From assembly GCF_020382885.2 (NCBI RefSeq), contig NC_058503.1, positions 23,490,535-23,554,534 of the forward strand: DNA of 64,000 nt, read 5' to 3'. The stretch comes from Scatophagus argus (lineage: Eukaryota > Chordata > Actinopteri > Scatophagidae). Both the position numbers and the translations under genes were made by a program. The notes beneath the pieces are model-generated. The model worked only from the letters and a program-made list of their open reading frames with translations. It was not told the DNA's origin and did not search any database. Shown here piece after piece: positions 1-10,514 of this stretch (position 1 is the stretch's first letter; the number at the start of each line of letters is the position of its first letter).

Positions 1-528
1 TTTGGAGTTGAAAATGACTGAAACAATTCGTTTAATATCAACAGCAGCTACTGATTTTCTCTCGATCGACTAATCGAGTAGAAGAAGCCAGCCTTTCACT
101 CGTGGATCTTTCCCCGAGGTCACCATAGCGAGCTATGAAACCAGAAGGCTCTCAGTGACACTCAAAGAGCCCAAACCTGAGGTGCAGCAGCGTCCGGCGG
201 TAAAGGCCGACCGCGTCTCCGAGTCGATTCTTCTCAACAAAGGCAGCTGCAAACACTAACATATGAATAAGAAGCCGCTTCGGTGTCTTGGCTGTGAAAG
301 ACATTTTTCCAGAGGCGAGACACATGTCGAGGAGTCCCTGACAGTTTGCTAACATGCTCGATGTTCTTCTGCATGAACACGTGGATCTGACACTGTCATC
401 TCCTCCTGCTTCCATAAAGTATTCAACACGCCGGAGCACAGATTCAAACCCCCAGACCTCCCAGGCCAGAGAAACACGAGTCTGTCTGAAGATCAAGTGT
501 GTCAGCCGCTGAATGTGTTCACAGCAGG

Positions 529-530
<2 letters not shown>
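1..530. other. non-coding, no recognised gene
   Basis: Mixed-composition sequence without simple repeats. A stop-free minus-strand frame covers 152-496 but matches no family I know and has no clear splice context. It could be intronic or intergenic. I see no promoter or RNA gene here. Confidence 0.4.

Positions 531-563
<33 letters not shown>
531..563. repeat. (GT)n microsatellite
   Basis: Uninterrupted GT dinucleotide run of about 16 units, directly readable. The apparent Cys-Val or Thr-His peptides in overlapping frames come from the repeat. Confidence 0.95.
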
Positions 564-566
<3 letters not shown>

Positions 567-896
567 CACACATACAGGCAGGTGAGGGGAGGAGGTGGAG
601 GAGGAGTGTTTTATATGAGGCAGAAATGTCAGAGTGTGGTGAACGTTCAGACCACAGAGGACACCTCAAGGTTGAACCACGCGGTGGTAAATTATTCAGC
701 AGTCGGGACAAAACAAGCAGCTCCCTCCTCACTGCAGTATTTATACACACACACAGTGACCTTTACATGGTACACACTCTGTTAGCAAAGAGATGCTGCC
801 CGGACATCAACGTCACGAGGAAGTGCTGTTCATTAATGGAACTGCTGACAATACTGCAGTACCTTTACTACAAGACGCTGATAATACTGCAGTACT

Positions 897-1058
897 ACAC
901 ATGTAAATACCTCTGTTTTTAGATTTATGCTTATCTTGTTGTTTATCCTATTTTTATATCTTTCACTTTCTCTCTTGGTCGGGAAAACTGCAATTGCAAT
1001 GTCTGCACAAAACAGAATTTCCCCTCAGGGATAAATAAAGGAATTCTGATTCTGATGA
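897..1058 (+). repeat. retroelement 3' tail, copy A
   Basis: This stretch matches 44771-44941 nearly base for base over its length, from ACATGTAAATACC to a tail of GGATAAATAAAGGAATTCTG repeating into TTCTGATTCTG. An AATAAA followed by short TTCTG-type units is the usual 3' end of fish CR1/L2-like LINEs or the SINEs they mobilise. Family assignment is an inference; the paired copies are seen directly. Confidence 0.7.
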
Positions 1059-2150
1059 TACCTTCACAGGATGAAGCTAATAATACTTCTGTGTATTTAC
1101 TGGTGATACAACATGAATACGAATACATCTGTACTGTGACTTAATATGCAGGACTTTTACTTGAAGTGGAGTATTTTTGCATGATTGTATGCTGGTGGTT
1201 CTTTTACTTCTACCCGAGCACTTCCTCCAGCCTCCCACTAACAGTAACTCCTGTGAGTTTCCATTTTAATAAACGAAAAAGCTGCCCAGCATCGATGTGT
1301 TTTTCCTCGGGGTTTATGGAGGGCAGGACAGACATGTCAGATTTTCCCTCAGCTGGATGGCAGGCAGCAGCTGGTCCAGACATGAAATCATCAACCACAG
1401 GATGAGACATGCAGAGTCTGGAGGTGAATGTTTCCAGGACTCAAGCTTTAATGAGTACACAAGGAAAAGCCCGTTTTTGACCCGATCAGCAGACTGCGGC
1501 CTCAGAGCCACAACGCTAATTTGATTCCTCAGTCACATCATGTGGTGTTCACAGGCAGCAAACACGTCATCTGATCAAATCATCCACATCCTGGTTCTTT
1601 CTGCTGCGTCCTCTTCCTGTTTAAAGCTATTTTCCACACAAGGACAGTTTGCTTCCTCCAGCTGAAGCTCATCTGGGACTGCTAGCTTTAGCCTCAGTCT
1701 GTTAGCACGAGGTGTTAAAGTGGCCATAGAGGGCACTGAAGACTGAGGACTTTCACGAGGTTCTCGCTTTCAAAACAAGTCCGCTAGAAGGATTATAAAG
1801 TCAGCCAGAACCAGATCACGAATCTGACCAGCGGCGATGGCTAAACTCTGCTGACCGTCGCCACGCTGGAAGCTGCTTTTGTTCTGACTTCTGTCTGAAA
1901 TGAACAAACACAAAGAGGAAGAAATGTGGAAACGTTTGGGTGGAAGCCTGAGAGGTGATATCAGTGTGCTCATCTGACTCTGAATCCTCCACGGGTTCCT
2001 GAAGCGTCAGCCTCAGAAAAGCTGACCAAGTCGTCCGTGTTTACATACGTGTCTTCTTCTTCTTCCTGTCTGAAGGAAGAGTTTGTCTCCTCCGGTCGAA
2101 TCTCACCCCCCCTAACGATTCTGTTCCTCCGTCCTGCCACAACAAGTCAC
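1059..2150. other. non-coding stretch
   Basis: No supported gene. Around 1060-1190 there are phrases such as GGACTTTTACTTGAAGTGGAGTA that belong to a dispersed fish repeat seen again at 45.3, 53.2, 55.7 and 56.3 kb. The remainder shows nothing recognisable. Confidence 0.5.
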
Positions 2151-2156
2151 CGCTGC

Positions 2157-2256
2157 CTTCCCCTGCACTCTCCTACAATTGTTTTTCTTATTTCTCTTTC
2201 CGTTTTTCTGCCCCTCTCTCCTTTTTCTCTCTCTTTTCTCGCCTTCCTCTCGACCA
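2157..2256. repeat. polypyrimidine tract
   Basis: About 100 bases made almost entirely of C and T on the plus strand. It precedes the polypurine tract at 2417-2664 by about 160 bases, so the two can partly pair on one strand. Confidence 0.8.
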
Positions 2257-2416
2257 GTCACAGTGATGAAGTGGCCGGCGAGGAGCCGTCTCTGCCGGTA
2301 ATCACCACGGTAACTCATGGCAGAGCTGCGGCGCCGGCAACACGCCATCCATCACCGCCTCTGCTGCTGCTGGAAACTGATACATCAAGATGTAAATTCT
2401 GGCCCTGCTGTCTCCC

Positions 2417-2664
2417 CGGAGGAGGACGGAAGGGGGGGACGACGGGGGAGGAGAGGAGAGGGGTCGAGGAGGGGAAGAATAATGAAGACTGGGAGAGGAG
2501 TGAGGGAGAGAAGGAGCTGAAGGAGGGTGAATGGAGGAGAGGAAAACGGAGGAGAAAAAGGAAAGAACACAAAGAGAAGAGAAGGAATAGAAGAGAAGAG
2601 AGTGGGCGGGGGAGGAAGGGAGGAAGGGAGGAAGGGGAAAAGGAAAAGTGAAGGGAGGAGAATG
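2417..2664. repeat. polypurine (GGA/GAA) tract
   Basis: About 250 bases of almost pure G and A on the plus strand, built from degenerate GGAGGA, GAAGA and GGGA units. Long mirror-like purine tracts of this kind can form triplex (H-DNA) structures. Open frames across it give low-complexity Arg/Glu/Gly or Ser/Pro/Leu peptides and are not genes. Confidence 0.9.
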
Positions 2665-2732
2665 ATGATGACGGCCATGTTAATCCACCCTAATCCAGCC
2701 TTATTACCTTCCCTCAGCCTGCCACTGTGTGC

Positions 2733-2758
2733 CACACACACACACACACACACACTCA
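2733..2758. repeat. (CA)n microsatellite
   Basis: CA dinucleotide run, read directly. Confidence 0.9.
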
Positions 2759-3331
2759 GAGCACATTTCCTCTGGTGTTTGTGTCGCTGTGCAGAACTCA
2801 GACTTGCCGCCTGGTCAGCGTGTTGATTGGCTCTAACACGAGCTGCGACCATCAGGCCGAGCTGCACGCTGCTGACCAGTTACAGTCTGTGATCTGTAGC
2901 TCAGATTCAGTCCATTTAACAACGTTATTTAACATGACTTGCGTCCCACTGCAGTGGTTTTCACGTGCCTCAGTGTGTATGTATGCAGTATATTGACTTT
3001 GTGTGTGATGTTTTTACACTAACATCATGCTCTGTGTTTATTACTGCCCTGCATGCTTATAAACTAAAGTATGAATACCTTCATCTGAGGCTGTTGGCCA
3101 GACACAGAAAGATGGCAGCTGCTGATGTGATGAAACCTGCTCACGAGGACCGTCAGGGTCCACACATCAAGACCCAGAGGAACAAAAACTCAGAAGCAAA
3201 CAAACATGTGACTTACTGTGGGGGTGCAGCAGCAGCAGGTCACCTCTGATGGTCCCTGTGGAGACAAAGACACCAAGTCCATCCATCTGAGAAGGTCCTG
3301 CACTCAGGCTCATGCTGCCCACATGGAGCTA

Positions 3332-3361
3332 ATATGTGTGTGTGTGTGTGTGTGTGTGTGA
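3332..3361. repeat. (GT)n microsatellite
   Basis: GT dinucleotide run, read directly. Confidence 0.9.
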
Positions 3362-3478
3362 GGATCTCTTCAGGTTTCAGCCATGACATCATCTCGACTC
3401 ACCAGCTACACACTCGCCGCAGGAGGCGAGTCGCTAATAAAACCGTTGTATGATTTACAGCATCCTGAGGGCAAGAGC

Positions 3479-3753
3479 TACACACACACACACACACACA
3501 TACACACAAAACACACACACACACACACACACATACACACAAAACACACACACACACACACAAACACAGACAGACATACACAAACACACACACACACATA
3601 CACACAAAACACACACAAACACAGACAGACACACACACACACACACACACATACACACAAAACACACACACACACACAAACACAGACAGACACACACACA
3701 CATACACACAAAACACACACACACACAAAATACACACACACACACACACAAAC
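3479..3753. repeat. compound CA satellite with higher-order units
   Basis: A 275-base array of CA repeats interrupted regularly by ATACACACAAAAC and AAACACAGACAGACA segments. The interruptions recur in order, so the array has a higher-order period of roughly 50-70 bases, not a plain dinucleotide run. Long open frames on both strands (Thr-His or Cys-Val repeats) are artefacts of the period. Confidence 0.95.
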
Positions 3754-3759
3754 AGTGAG

Positions 3760-4690
3760 CAGCAGTTTGAGGCACCAACACAACACTTTGTTCAAAATAA
3801 AACACACGCTCAAAGCGTTTAAAGGCAGTGTGTGCTAAGCTCCGACCACACAGTCGGGTGGGGTTCAGTCAGAACCAGAATCAGGCGCACTCACTCCGTG
3901 ATACAATACAGAGCGTGACATGATGTTCGAGTAATGCAATTTCCTGTCCTTTGATAAACAACTTAATTGCAAGAAAACAGCTTCAAAGACACGAAGCATT
4001 AAAAAAACTGATGGCTGGCGGTTATGAAGCAGCGTGTGAACCGAAAGTGACTAATTACTGTTCCGTGTTCAGCCAAGCGAACGGGACAGCGTGGTACTGC
4101 CAGAGCAGACCATATGGCACCGACAGTCCGGACTCCGGTGAACCGGTCCAGCTTCCCGCAGCCTCAGTCTGCACACACCCTGTATGTGTGTGGGGCTGGA
4201 CTCCACAGGCCCCACAGATCCCGGACCCGGTGAACCTGTCACCGTGCCTGTCTGTCTGCTTTCAGAACACTCTGCACTCCTAAGGAAGAAACGGTGCTGA
4301 GAACCACCACACACAGAAAACAAGTGCGAAGTGATGAACTGACACCACTTACAAGAATTACCGAGAACACACCTGAACAGCAGGTGAGCTGTTAACCTTT
4401 TCTTCGTCTTTCTTCCTTCTTATTTCTTTTATTTCTGTTTGCTTGGTCCCCGATGTGTGTTGTTTTTAAATCTCCGTTTTAGCTCTCGTTCTCGCCTCAA
4501 CACCACCAAACTGATTTCTTATGCAAATGACTGCATAAATCTGCATATCACTTAACGAGATCTGAGGTGATGCATGTGAGCTGTGCAGGAGGAAGTGACC
4601 TCATGAGGCTCGTATTAACGTCAAGGAAACTGCAGCACGACCTTTACTAATGTCAAACAATCACAAGAAAGATTTCTGATAACATACATG
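3760..4690. other. non-coding stretch
   Basis: No recognisable gene, RNA or mobile element. Several short open frames have no family resemblance. Confidence 0.4.
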
Positions 4691-4697
4691 TACACAT

Positions 4698-4793
4698 GCT
4701 GACCTGAGTACAGGTGAGGCTGACCTGAGCACAGGTGAGGCTGACCTGACGGCAGGTGAGGCTGACCTGAGTGCAGGTGAGGCTGACCTGCAG
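4698..4793. repeat. 21-bp minisatellite, about 4.5 copies
   Basis: Four 21-base units start at 4698, 4719, 4740 and 4761, followed by a 12-base partial unit. The consensus is GCTGACCTGAGTACAGGTGAG. Each full unit contains CAGGTG, an E-box, within CAGGTGAG, which is also a consensus 5' splice site on the plus strand. Unit differences are limited to a few bases near the middle. Confidence 0.95.
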
Positions 4794-5257
4794 AATGTCA
4801 GCTGAACTAAGCGGTGAACAGGCCAAACGTTATACCTGCTAAATACTAACACGTTAGCACGAAGCAAACCGGCCCTCAAGCCTTCTAATGACAAACTGTC
4901 ATCCACGGATCCATAAATTTAGTTGATGCTGTCTTTAAATATCTTTGAAGCAGTCAGCACTCAGTTCCTCGTGGATGATAACTTCTTGGCATGATGTGCC
5001 ACTTTGAAAACATCTAATCTTGTCTCAGTTTTGATGTGTGGTGGCATCAGAGAGACAGTCTGAGCGCGTGATGTTACAGCCACGTTACGGTCCGGTCCCA
5101 GTCTTCACTGCATCCAGCAGAACGGGACGTGAACCCCACGCTTCAGAGCCCGTGGATTTAAGCTGCAGCAGACACGTAAGGCTCACGGAGCTTCAAATGA
5201 AGCCTCGTTCACAAAGCTCATTTTTCAACCTGTGATTACAGGAGGTGAAGAATTCTC

Positions 5258-5291
5258 CTTTATTTTGGAAGGTTTGCCTTCCAAAATAAAG
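5258..5291. repeat. perfect 15-bp inverted repeat (hairpin)
   Basis: The arms CTTTATTTTGGAAGG and CCTTCCAAAATAAAG are exact reverse complements separated by a 4-base TTTG loop. There are no surrounding transposon features. Confidence 0.9.
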
Positions 5292-5299
5292 CTCCAGTT

Positions 5300-6760
5300 C
5301 TCTGCAGAGCCTCCACATTCATCACACACAATAGCTGTTGTCTCCTGAAACAAAACACACACACTAATTGTGTGTTTCTGTGTGTGCACCCCTTTTATGG
5401 CCTCGTGCTTCGCATTGTGTTTGTGCTGATCAATCACCAGAGCAGCGAGAAGCAGGGTGAGCGGGGAGGGCCGGGCGGTGGCGCGGCGGTGGCGCGGCGA
5501 CGGCAGCGGCGATGTACCTGCACCCACCTACTGGCACCATCCGTGTTCCAGAGAGCCCTCGTATAAATCACTGCTAATGACACCAGGACAAAGAGGGAGG
5601 ACAGATAGCCGGCAGGGGAAGAAGCATGGACGGAGGGAGGGGGGAGAGCTGATTGGATAAAATATTCTGCTACTCAGGAAACTGCTTTCCCTGGAGTCTG
5701 TAAGCACTTCATCTGCCTGCATTCAGAGAAAGAGAAGAAGGAAGGCAGCAGTTCCTGTTTGAGACGGCGGTTCTACCTGTCTTCACTTTCTTTACTTTAA
5801 CCAGGAAACACAAATCAGTGTTTCCAAGAGGGACCTGCCAAAGAGTCACAGCTCAGTAACTGACCGTCATCTTCGTTCTCCAGTAGTTCACCTTCACTTC
5901 ATTATTTTCTCTGTTGTCCCACCAAAAGTGCAGCTCACCTTGTCAAAGGTCATCTCACCTGCCTGCTTCACATCACTGAGGCGTCTGACCAGACATGTAT
6001 GAACGCAGACTGAATGTGAAATGACACAGCGACCGAGACGGAGACGGAGACGGCCACTGTTAAATTAAAGGTGCATTCTGTGAGAGAATGACATGAGTCT
6101 CCTGCTATCATCCGGACGTGAGAGGAATATGAATCTGAACATCCACCACTCTGTGAGACAGTGGGGACACAAACTAATCCTGATGATGTTGGTTGGAGAC
6201 TAACTGGAGACAAAATTAACACAAACAGGACAGCAGAACCAATTCCCACTACAGAAAGGAGCACAGAAAATGCAATTATTGCCCGCAAAACCGTACAGGA
6301 ATTTCATGTACTCATATCCTTTACTTAAAAGTAGCAGTACCACAGTGTAGAAATACTTTGTAGAAAGTGCTGAACTGTGATATACTGTCAGGCTAACAAT
6401 CCTGATGTCTACAAAGTCATGTTCCTCTCACAGTAGGCGATCGTTTAAAGATGGCTGATAGCGGAGAGACTGATTACTCTGTCCTCTTACTGCTCCCATG
6501 AAACACACAAGCTCGCCTCTCCTCCACCCATCACTGGCTCCAAAAACACACACGCACAGATTCATCCACCCGCCTGCTGAGAAGCTTCACGAGACACACA
6601 CATACGCACACAGAAAGATAATTGTGTTATTGATTCCCATTTATTCAGGTGGTGTATAAATAGATGAGGGCCTGACTGTCTGCTGCACAATCAAATCTGC
6701 GGAGGAAGATTACCAACGCTGACAGAATGGACAGAAGCGAACAGTGTGAGTTTACTGCTG
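5300..6760. other. non-coding stretch
   Basis: No gene recognised. 5380-5580 is non-repetitive and GC-rich, with a TTTTATGGCC homeobox-like word, and is more sequence-like than its neighbours. The remainder holds CA-rich and AT-rich filler. Confidence 0.35.
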
Positions 6761-6834
6761 CTGATGCTGCCAACATACCGTGAACACTTCATTCCTGAAA
6801 CTTTATATTGACACACAACACAGCACTGACCACC

Positions 6835-7095
6835 ATCATGAAGCATTTGTTCATTTAGAACATCTCATCATGATGATCCCAGCTAGAATAAGCCGATCTT
6901 TCAGCCATCCTAAGTGTGATTTACATGCACATCTATGCAGAAAATCAGACCACAGATTTTAAAACAGTCATTTAGATATATATCTCTATATACATATATA
7001 TATATGTATATATAGATATATATATGTATATAGTTAGTTTTTTGTTTTTTTGTTATTTGCTGGACATAATTTGAATTAGGATGTTTTTCTCCTAA
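6835..7095 (+). repeat. dispersed repeat unit, copy 1 (direct)
   Basis: Shares a string of landmarks in the same order with 7805-8035: GTTCATTTAGAACA, TCATCATGA, GATCTTTCA, ACATCCACAT-like, AAAATCAGA, CAGATTTTAAA, an AT dinucleotide run, a TTTGTTT stretch, then TTTGAAT and TTTCTCCTAATTT. An inverted copy lies at about 13430-13610. The internal (TA)n run spans about 6976-7035. Confidence 0.7.
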
Positions 7096-7132
7096 TTTGT
7101 AATTGGCCCAATACTTGGGCTCTCTCTCTCTC

Positions 7133-7157
7133 ATACACACACACACACACACACACT
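7133..7157. repeat. (CA)n microsatellite
   Basis: CA run read directly, preceded by a short (CT)n run. Confidence 0.85.
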
Positions 7158-7612
7158 CCTGTATATATGCACACCTACGTATAGATATACTCTTGCTGCT
7201 GTACCTGTGTTATCCCTAGTTAATAGTTAATGTGTGTTGATAAAACTTAGATTATAATAGTGTTTATTACAAAGTGATACTTATCTGTGGATGGTTGTTG
7301 CTGGTTAATAAATCCTGTTATAGTTTAACCTGTCGTTGTCTGTGGTTATTGTGTATGTACTTGTAATACCAGCTGAATTCATGACAGTCGGTGCTCGGAA
7401 TCATCCTTCACAATTTTAAGAGACTGTTTTCCTATTAATTAATTTGGCTATTGGTCCCTGGTGACAGGGTGGTGCCCCGATATTTATGTGTATAAAGCAT
7501 ACACTGATTTTTGCTTCAGTGATTATTCCCCATAATCATTGACTCTTTTGCCAATAACCAAATTGCCCCTACTAGTGCACAACAACAGTGAGCGTTAAAG
7601 TGGACAATCCTA

Positions 7613-7792
7613 CTCCCACCTGCACTACATGTAAATACTGTACTGTACATTTTTATTGTTGTTTTGTTTTTTTTATTAGGTTTCTATTTTATTGTATTTA
7701 AAATGACTCATCTTACTTACAAAGACAATTCCACTGCACATTGCACTGTGTATGATTGTGTGTGTGACAATTAAAACTATCTTGAAATCTTA
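7613..7792 (+). repeat. retroelement-like 3' tail
   Basis: TG-rich and T-rich sequence ending in GCACATTGCACTGTG then GACAATTAAAACTATCTTGAAATC. It resembles the untranslated tail plus terminal short repeats of fish non-LTR elements. The class is inferred from style only. Confidence 0.4.
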
Positions 7793-7804
7793 TTTCATAT
7801 GTTT

Positions 7805-8225
7805 TGTTCATTTAGAACAAGCTTTCATCATGACCCCAGTAAGTATCTGATCTTTCAACCAGCATGACTTTAGTCTTTAGTTACATCCACATTTATGAAA
7901 ATCAGAAGACAGATGTTAAACCAGAAATGTGATTTATATATATATATATATATTTGTTTGTTTGTTTATTTGTTTTTACTTGATTCTAATTTTGATTGAA
8001 TGATTTGAATTATTTTTTTCTCCTAATTTAAAGAGATGGGAAGAAACCGAAGCACTCGGAGAAAACCCCACAGAGGAACACAGTGAGCACATGCGTGCTC
8101 ATCACAGCAAGAAGGTGAAGGCCTGGAATTGATCCGCCACCTCCATGCTGCGAGGCCACAGCGTTCTGAGGCATCTGTGCTCCTCTGAAACCTGAAGTCC
8201 TGCATCGTGTCCATGTTGAACAGTC
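7805..8225 (+). repeat. left arm of a large inverted repeat
   Basis: Two parts. 7805-8035 repeats the unit at 6835-7095. 8036-8225 is a segment whose reverse complement is found at 13245-13430 with only scattered differences. The segment from CCGAAGCACTCGGAGAAAAC onward resembles the variable end of the abundant fish repeat also seen at 30807-31106 (AGAAAAC, GTGAGCAC, GGAATTGAT, GCTGCGAGGC landmarks). Together with the right arm it brackets the gene at 8438-10417 and a LINE. Confidence 0.8.
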
Positions 8226-8305
8226 GGTGCTACCAGCCCCATGAGGCTGGCAACACAGAGTGTTCAGTTGGACATGAGGCGGGACCTCTGCTCTCAATAG
8301 ACGTT

Positions 8306-8418
8306 TCTCACAGCAGACATTTTAACTCATCATAGCAGGAGCCAGCATGCACAATACCAGCACCCTGCAAATGACTCACCCAAGTGGAAGAAAATTTTCA
8401 AAATGTCTGCTGTGAAAA
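8306..8418. repeat. short inverted repeat downstream of the 659-residue gene
   Basis: TTCTCACAGCAGACATTTT near 8306-8324 is mirrored by AAAATGTCTGCTGTGAAAA near 8400-8418, just past the stop codon of the minus-strand gene. The pair could fold into a stem in its 3' untranslated region. Confidence 0.7.
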
Positions 8419-8437
8419 AGGTCTGGCCGATTTGGAC

Positions 8438-10417
8438 TTACAATAGCAGGATCCATGGCAGAGCCATGGTGAAATTAAAGCACTTCAAGAACTTTTTAAT
8501 GCCGCTCTTGTTCTTTGGTCTCAGATGTTTTTTCAGTCCCTCGGTTATGTCTTTGAAAAGATCTTCATTCTCTATCAGCAGGTTCAGTCGGAGCGTGCCT
8601 GTGTCACCCATCTTCTTTTTCAAGTCTTTCTTCACTGCCTTGGCAACCTTTACGATGTGACGGCCACTTGTCTTGACAGTAATGTCAGAGCCTGCGACCT
8701 CTGCCAAGAGCATCTCTTTGAGTGTCCTGATGATTTTGTTGGTTTCATCTACAGACACATGAATCCAGTCATCCTTTAGAATCTGGATAACCAGCCCTGT
8801 CACCATCATATGGCACAGTTTTTCCCGCTCTTCATCAGCTTCATCAATGATAATTGGTTCATCAGTGACAGAAGCGGCTTCTTTAATATCGACAGCTGGT
8901 ACGTCAGTGACAGAAGGAGCTTCTTCAACACCGACAGCTGGTACGTCAGTGACAGAAGGAGCTTCTTCAACACCGACAGCTTCGATAGCGGTAGAAGTTG
9001 GTGTTTGTTTGACCACAGATGTTATTGTGTCATTTTCCTTTTCTGAGGGTCCCTCTGTAATTGCTGGAAGATCTGCCACCTGTTTCCTAATTATCCTCAG
9101 AGTTGTCCTCCTCTTTGCCTCTTGCTCTCGTGTCTTCTGGTTGATCCAGTTCCACATTAGCTTCATAAACATGTCCACTTCTACCCGAATCTCATCAAGA
9201 AACTTCATTTTGTGCCGTCTTGGTCGGAGGTGGTGGTACACCATAGCAACCAGCCGATCACTGATTTCGTTCTGGCTGTTGGAGGTGTCTGCTTTCTCCT
9301 TTATTGTCTCCTCCTCTTCCACTGATGGCATCATGTCTTGCACCAGCTCTGCCCCCACGTCAAGTATCTGCTGCAATGACGTTGATTCTTCAGCTGTGCA
9401 GCAGTTAAAATTCCTCTTCAGGTTGACCATGAGTCCAGCAATGGACTCCTTGGCATATCTAAGAGTGAACAGGACCTTTATTTTATTTCCCACCTTTCTC
9501 CAGCAGGATGTTTTGGTCTCTGGTTCAGACTCTCTCTCTGACTCCAGCATTGCCATTATGTCCTTTATAATCTCAGACGCCGCCTCGCTTGTATCCTGGG
9601 AGGTGCTGGACACGAGCTGCTTGTATTCGACTTCTGAGATGTCATCTTTGTTAATGACACTCAGATCACTCGCCTGTTCCTCCAGGATGTTCTGGATGGT
9701 TTCTGTAACAGCAGAGATTATGCTTTCCCTTGAAGAAGCTCTCTCTGCTCCACCCAGAGGAGTAATAACATCCTCCGTATTTTTTGATGCAGATTCACTA
9801 TGAATCACTTCACAGATGCCCCCGCACGTCACCTTAGCCATAAAGCGTCTCAGGATCTTCAGCACGTGTTTGACGATGGTCTGAAGTCTGTGTGTGGAGG
9901 TCTGGGAGGACGACTCGCTTCCCTCGCTGCTGCCTTCGCTGCTGTTGGACAGCTGGGAGTTTACCCGCTCGGCTACTTCTTTGGCCACCAGCTGTGTCAC
10001 TTCATCTGAGCTCTGGCAACAGATGTCCTCTGTGACACCCATCGCCTCACCCAAAGTCTGTGAAATGGTGTCGCCCAGACACTCGAGGACCTGCTGCTCG
10101 GTTACGGTGATGCTCCTCTGGGATCCATCGGAGCTTTTGCTTGATTTGGGAGGACTTTGTGTCAAGTCGCTCCCCTCTGACACTTCTTGGATTTGTTGCA
10201 GTGCCTTAACGATGTTTCTGGATACAATATCAATGATATCCACGCACATGTCTGTGATGATGTTTTTTATACCCCTGCCAGCTGAACCTGATTCCAGTTT
10301 GATCCACTGTGCTGTCGTTATCTTGTCCAGGAACATCTGGACAAGCGGGCAAAGAGCCTCCTTTGTGGTCAGTGGAAGGGCCTGATTCATCTTCTCTTCT
10401 CCGTTTGAAAAACTCAT
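8438..10417 (-). CDS. uncharacterised 659-residue single-exon protein
   Basis: A long intact intronless frame. Its upstream extension to 10471 begins with TTG, so the first real ATG is at 10417 (start M-S-F-S-N-G-E-E), with A at -3. A TATAAATAGG box lies about 100 bases upstream. The protein is acidic, Ser/Thr/Glu-rich and mostly predicted-helical by eye, with recurring amphipathic segments such as LVAKEVAERVNSQL and SIISAVTETIQNIL. Around residues 473-520 there are three tandem 14-residue units of type VPAVGVEEAPSVTD (42-bp DNA repeats near 8860-8985). The C-terminus is basic then hydrophobic (ends ALPWILLL). There is no signal peptide and no domain I can name. I recall similar predicted proteins in percomorph fish but cannot assign a function. 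It lies between inverted repeat arms, which suggests duplication or mobilisation. The reading frame is convincing; function is unknown. Confidence 0.75.
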   Translation of the reverse strand: MSFSNGEEKMNQALPLTTKEALCPLVQMFLDKITTAQWIKLESGSAGRGIKNIITDMCVDIIDIVSRNIVKALQQIQEVSEGSDLTQSPPKSSKSSDGSQRSITVTEQQVLECLGDTISQTLGEAMGVTEDICCQSSDEVTQLVAKEVAERVNSQLSNSSEGSSEGSESSSQTSTHRLQTIVKHVLKILRRFMAKVTCGGICEVIHSESASKNTEDVITPLGGAERASSRESIISAVTETIQNILEEQASDLSVINKDDISEVEYKQLVSSTSQDTSEAASEIIKDIMAMLESERESEPETKTSCWRKVGNKIKVLFTLRYAKESIAGLMVNLKRNFNCCTAEESTSLQQILDVGAELVQDMMPSVEEEETIKEKADTSNSQNEISDRLVAMVYHHLRPRRHKMKFLDEIRVEVDMFMKLMWNWINQKTREQEAKRRTTLRIIRKQVADLPAITEGPSEKENDTITSVVKQTPTSTAIEAVGVEEAPSVTDVPAVGVEEAPSVTDVPAVDIKEAASVTDEPIIIDEADEEREKLCHMMVTGLVIQILKDDWIHVSVDETNKIIRTLKEMLLAEVAGSDITVKTSGRHIVKVAKAVKKDLKKKMGDTGTLRLNLLIENEDLFKDITEGLKKHLRPKNKSGIKKFLKCFNFTMALPWILLL

Positions 10418-10514
10418 TCTATGGGTTGTTTGTTGCTTTGTATTTGCTGTGATTGTGCTGCGAACGTGCAAACGTGTTCTGAAAACTCGGAACTGAACTG
10501 AACAGAATTTACGT

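Noticed and set aside
152..496. 114-codon minus-strand open frame
   Set aside because: No family resemblance, no splice or promoter context. Likely chance.
2037..2651. 204-codon plus-strand frame
   Set aside because: It runs across the pyrimidine and purine tracts, so its peptide is low-complexity Ser/Leu then Arg/Glu/Gly.
3383..3838. Long frames on both strands through the CA array
   Set aside because: They encode Thr-His or Cys-Val repeats produced by the dinucleotide period.
4698..4793. CRISPR-like repeat array
   Set aside because: Units are contiguous with no spacers, and the genome is vertebrate. It is a minisatellite.
8847..9803. 318-codon plus-strand frame
   Set aside because: Antisense shadow of the 659-residue gene; composition follows from the other strand.
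10418..10471. Upstream extension of the 659-residue protein by 18 residues
   Set aside because: It would start at a TTG codon. The ATG at 10417 has a better context and sits at a suitable distance from the TATA box.
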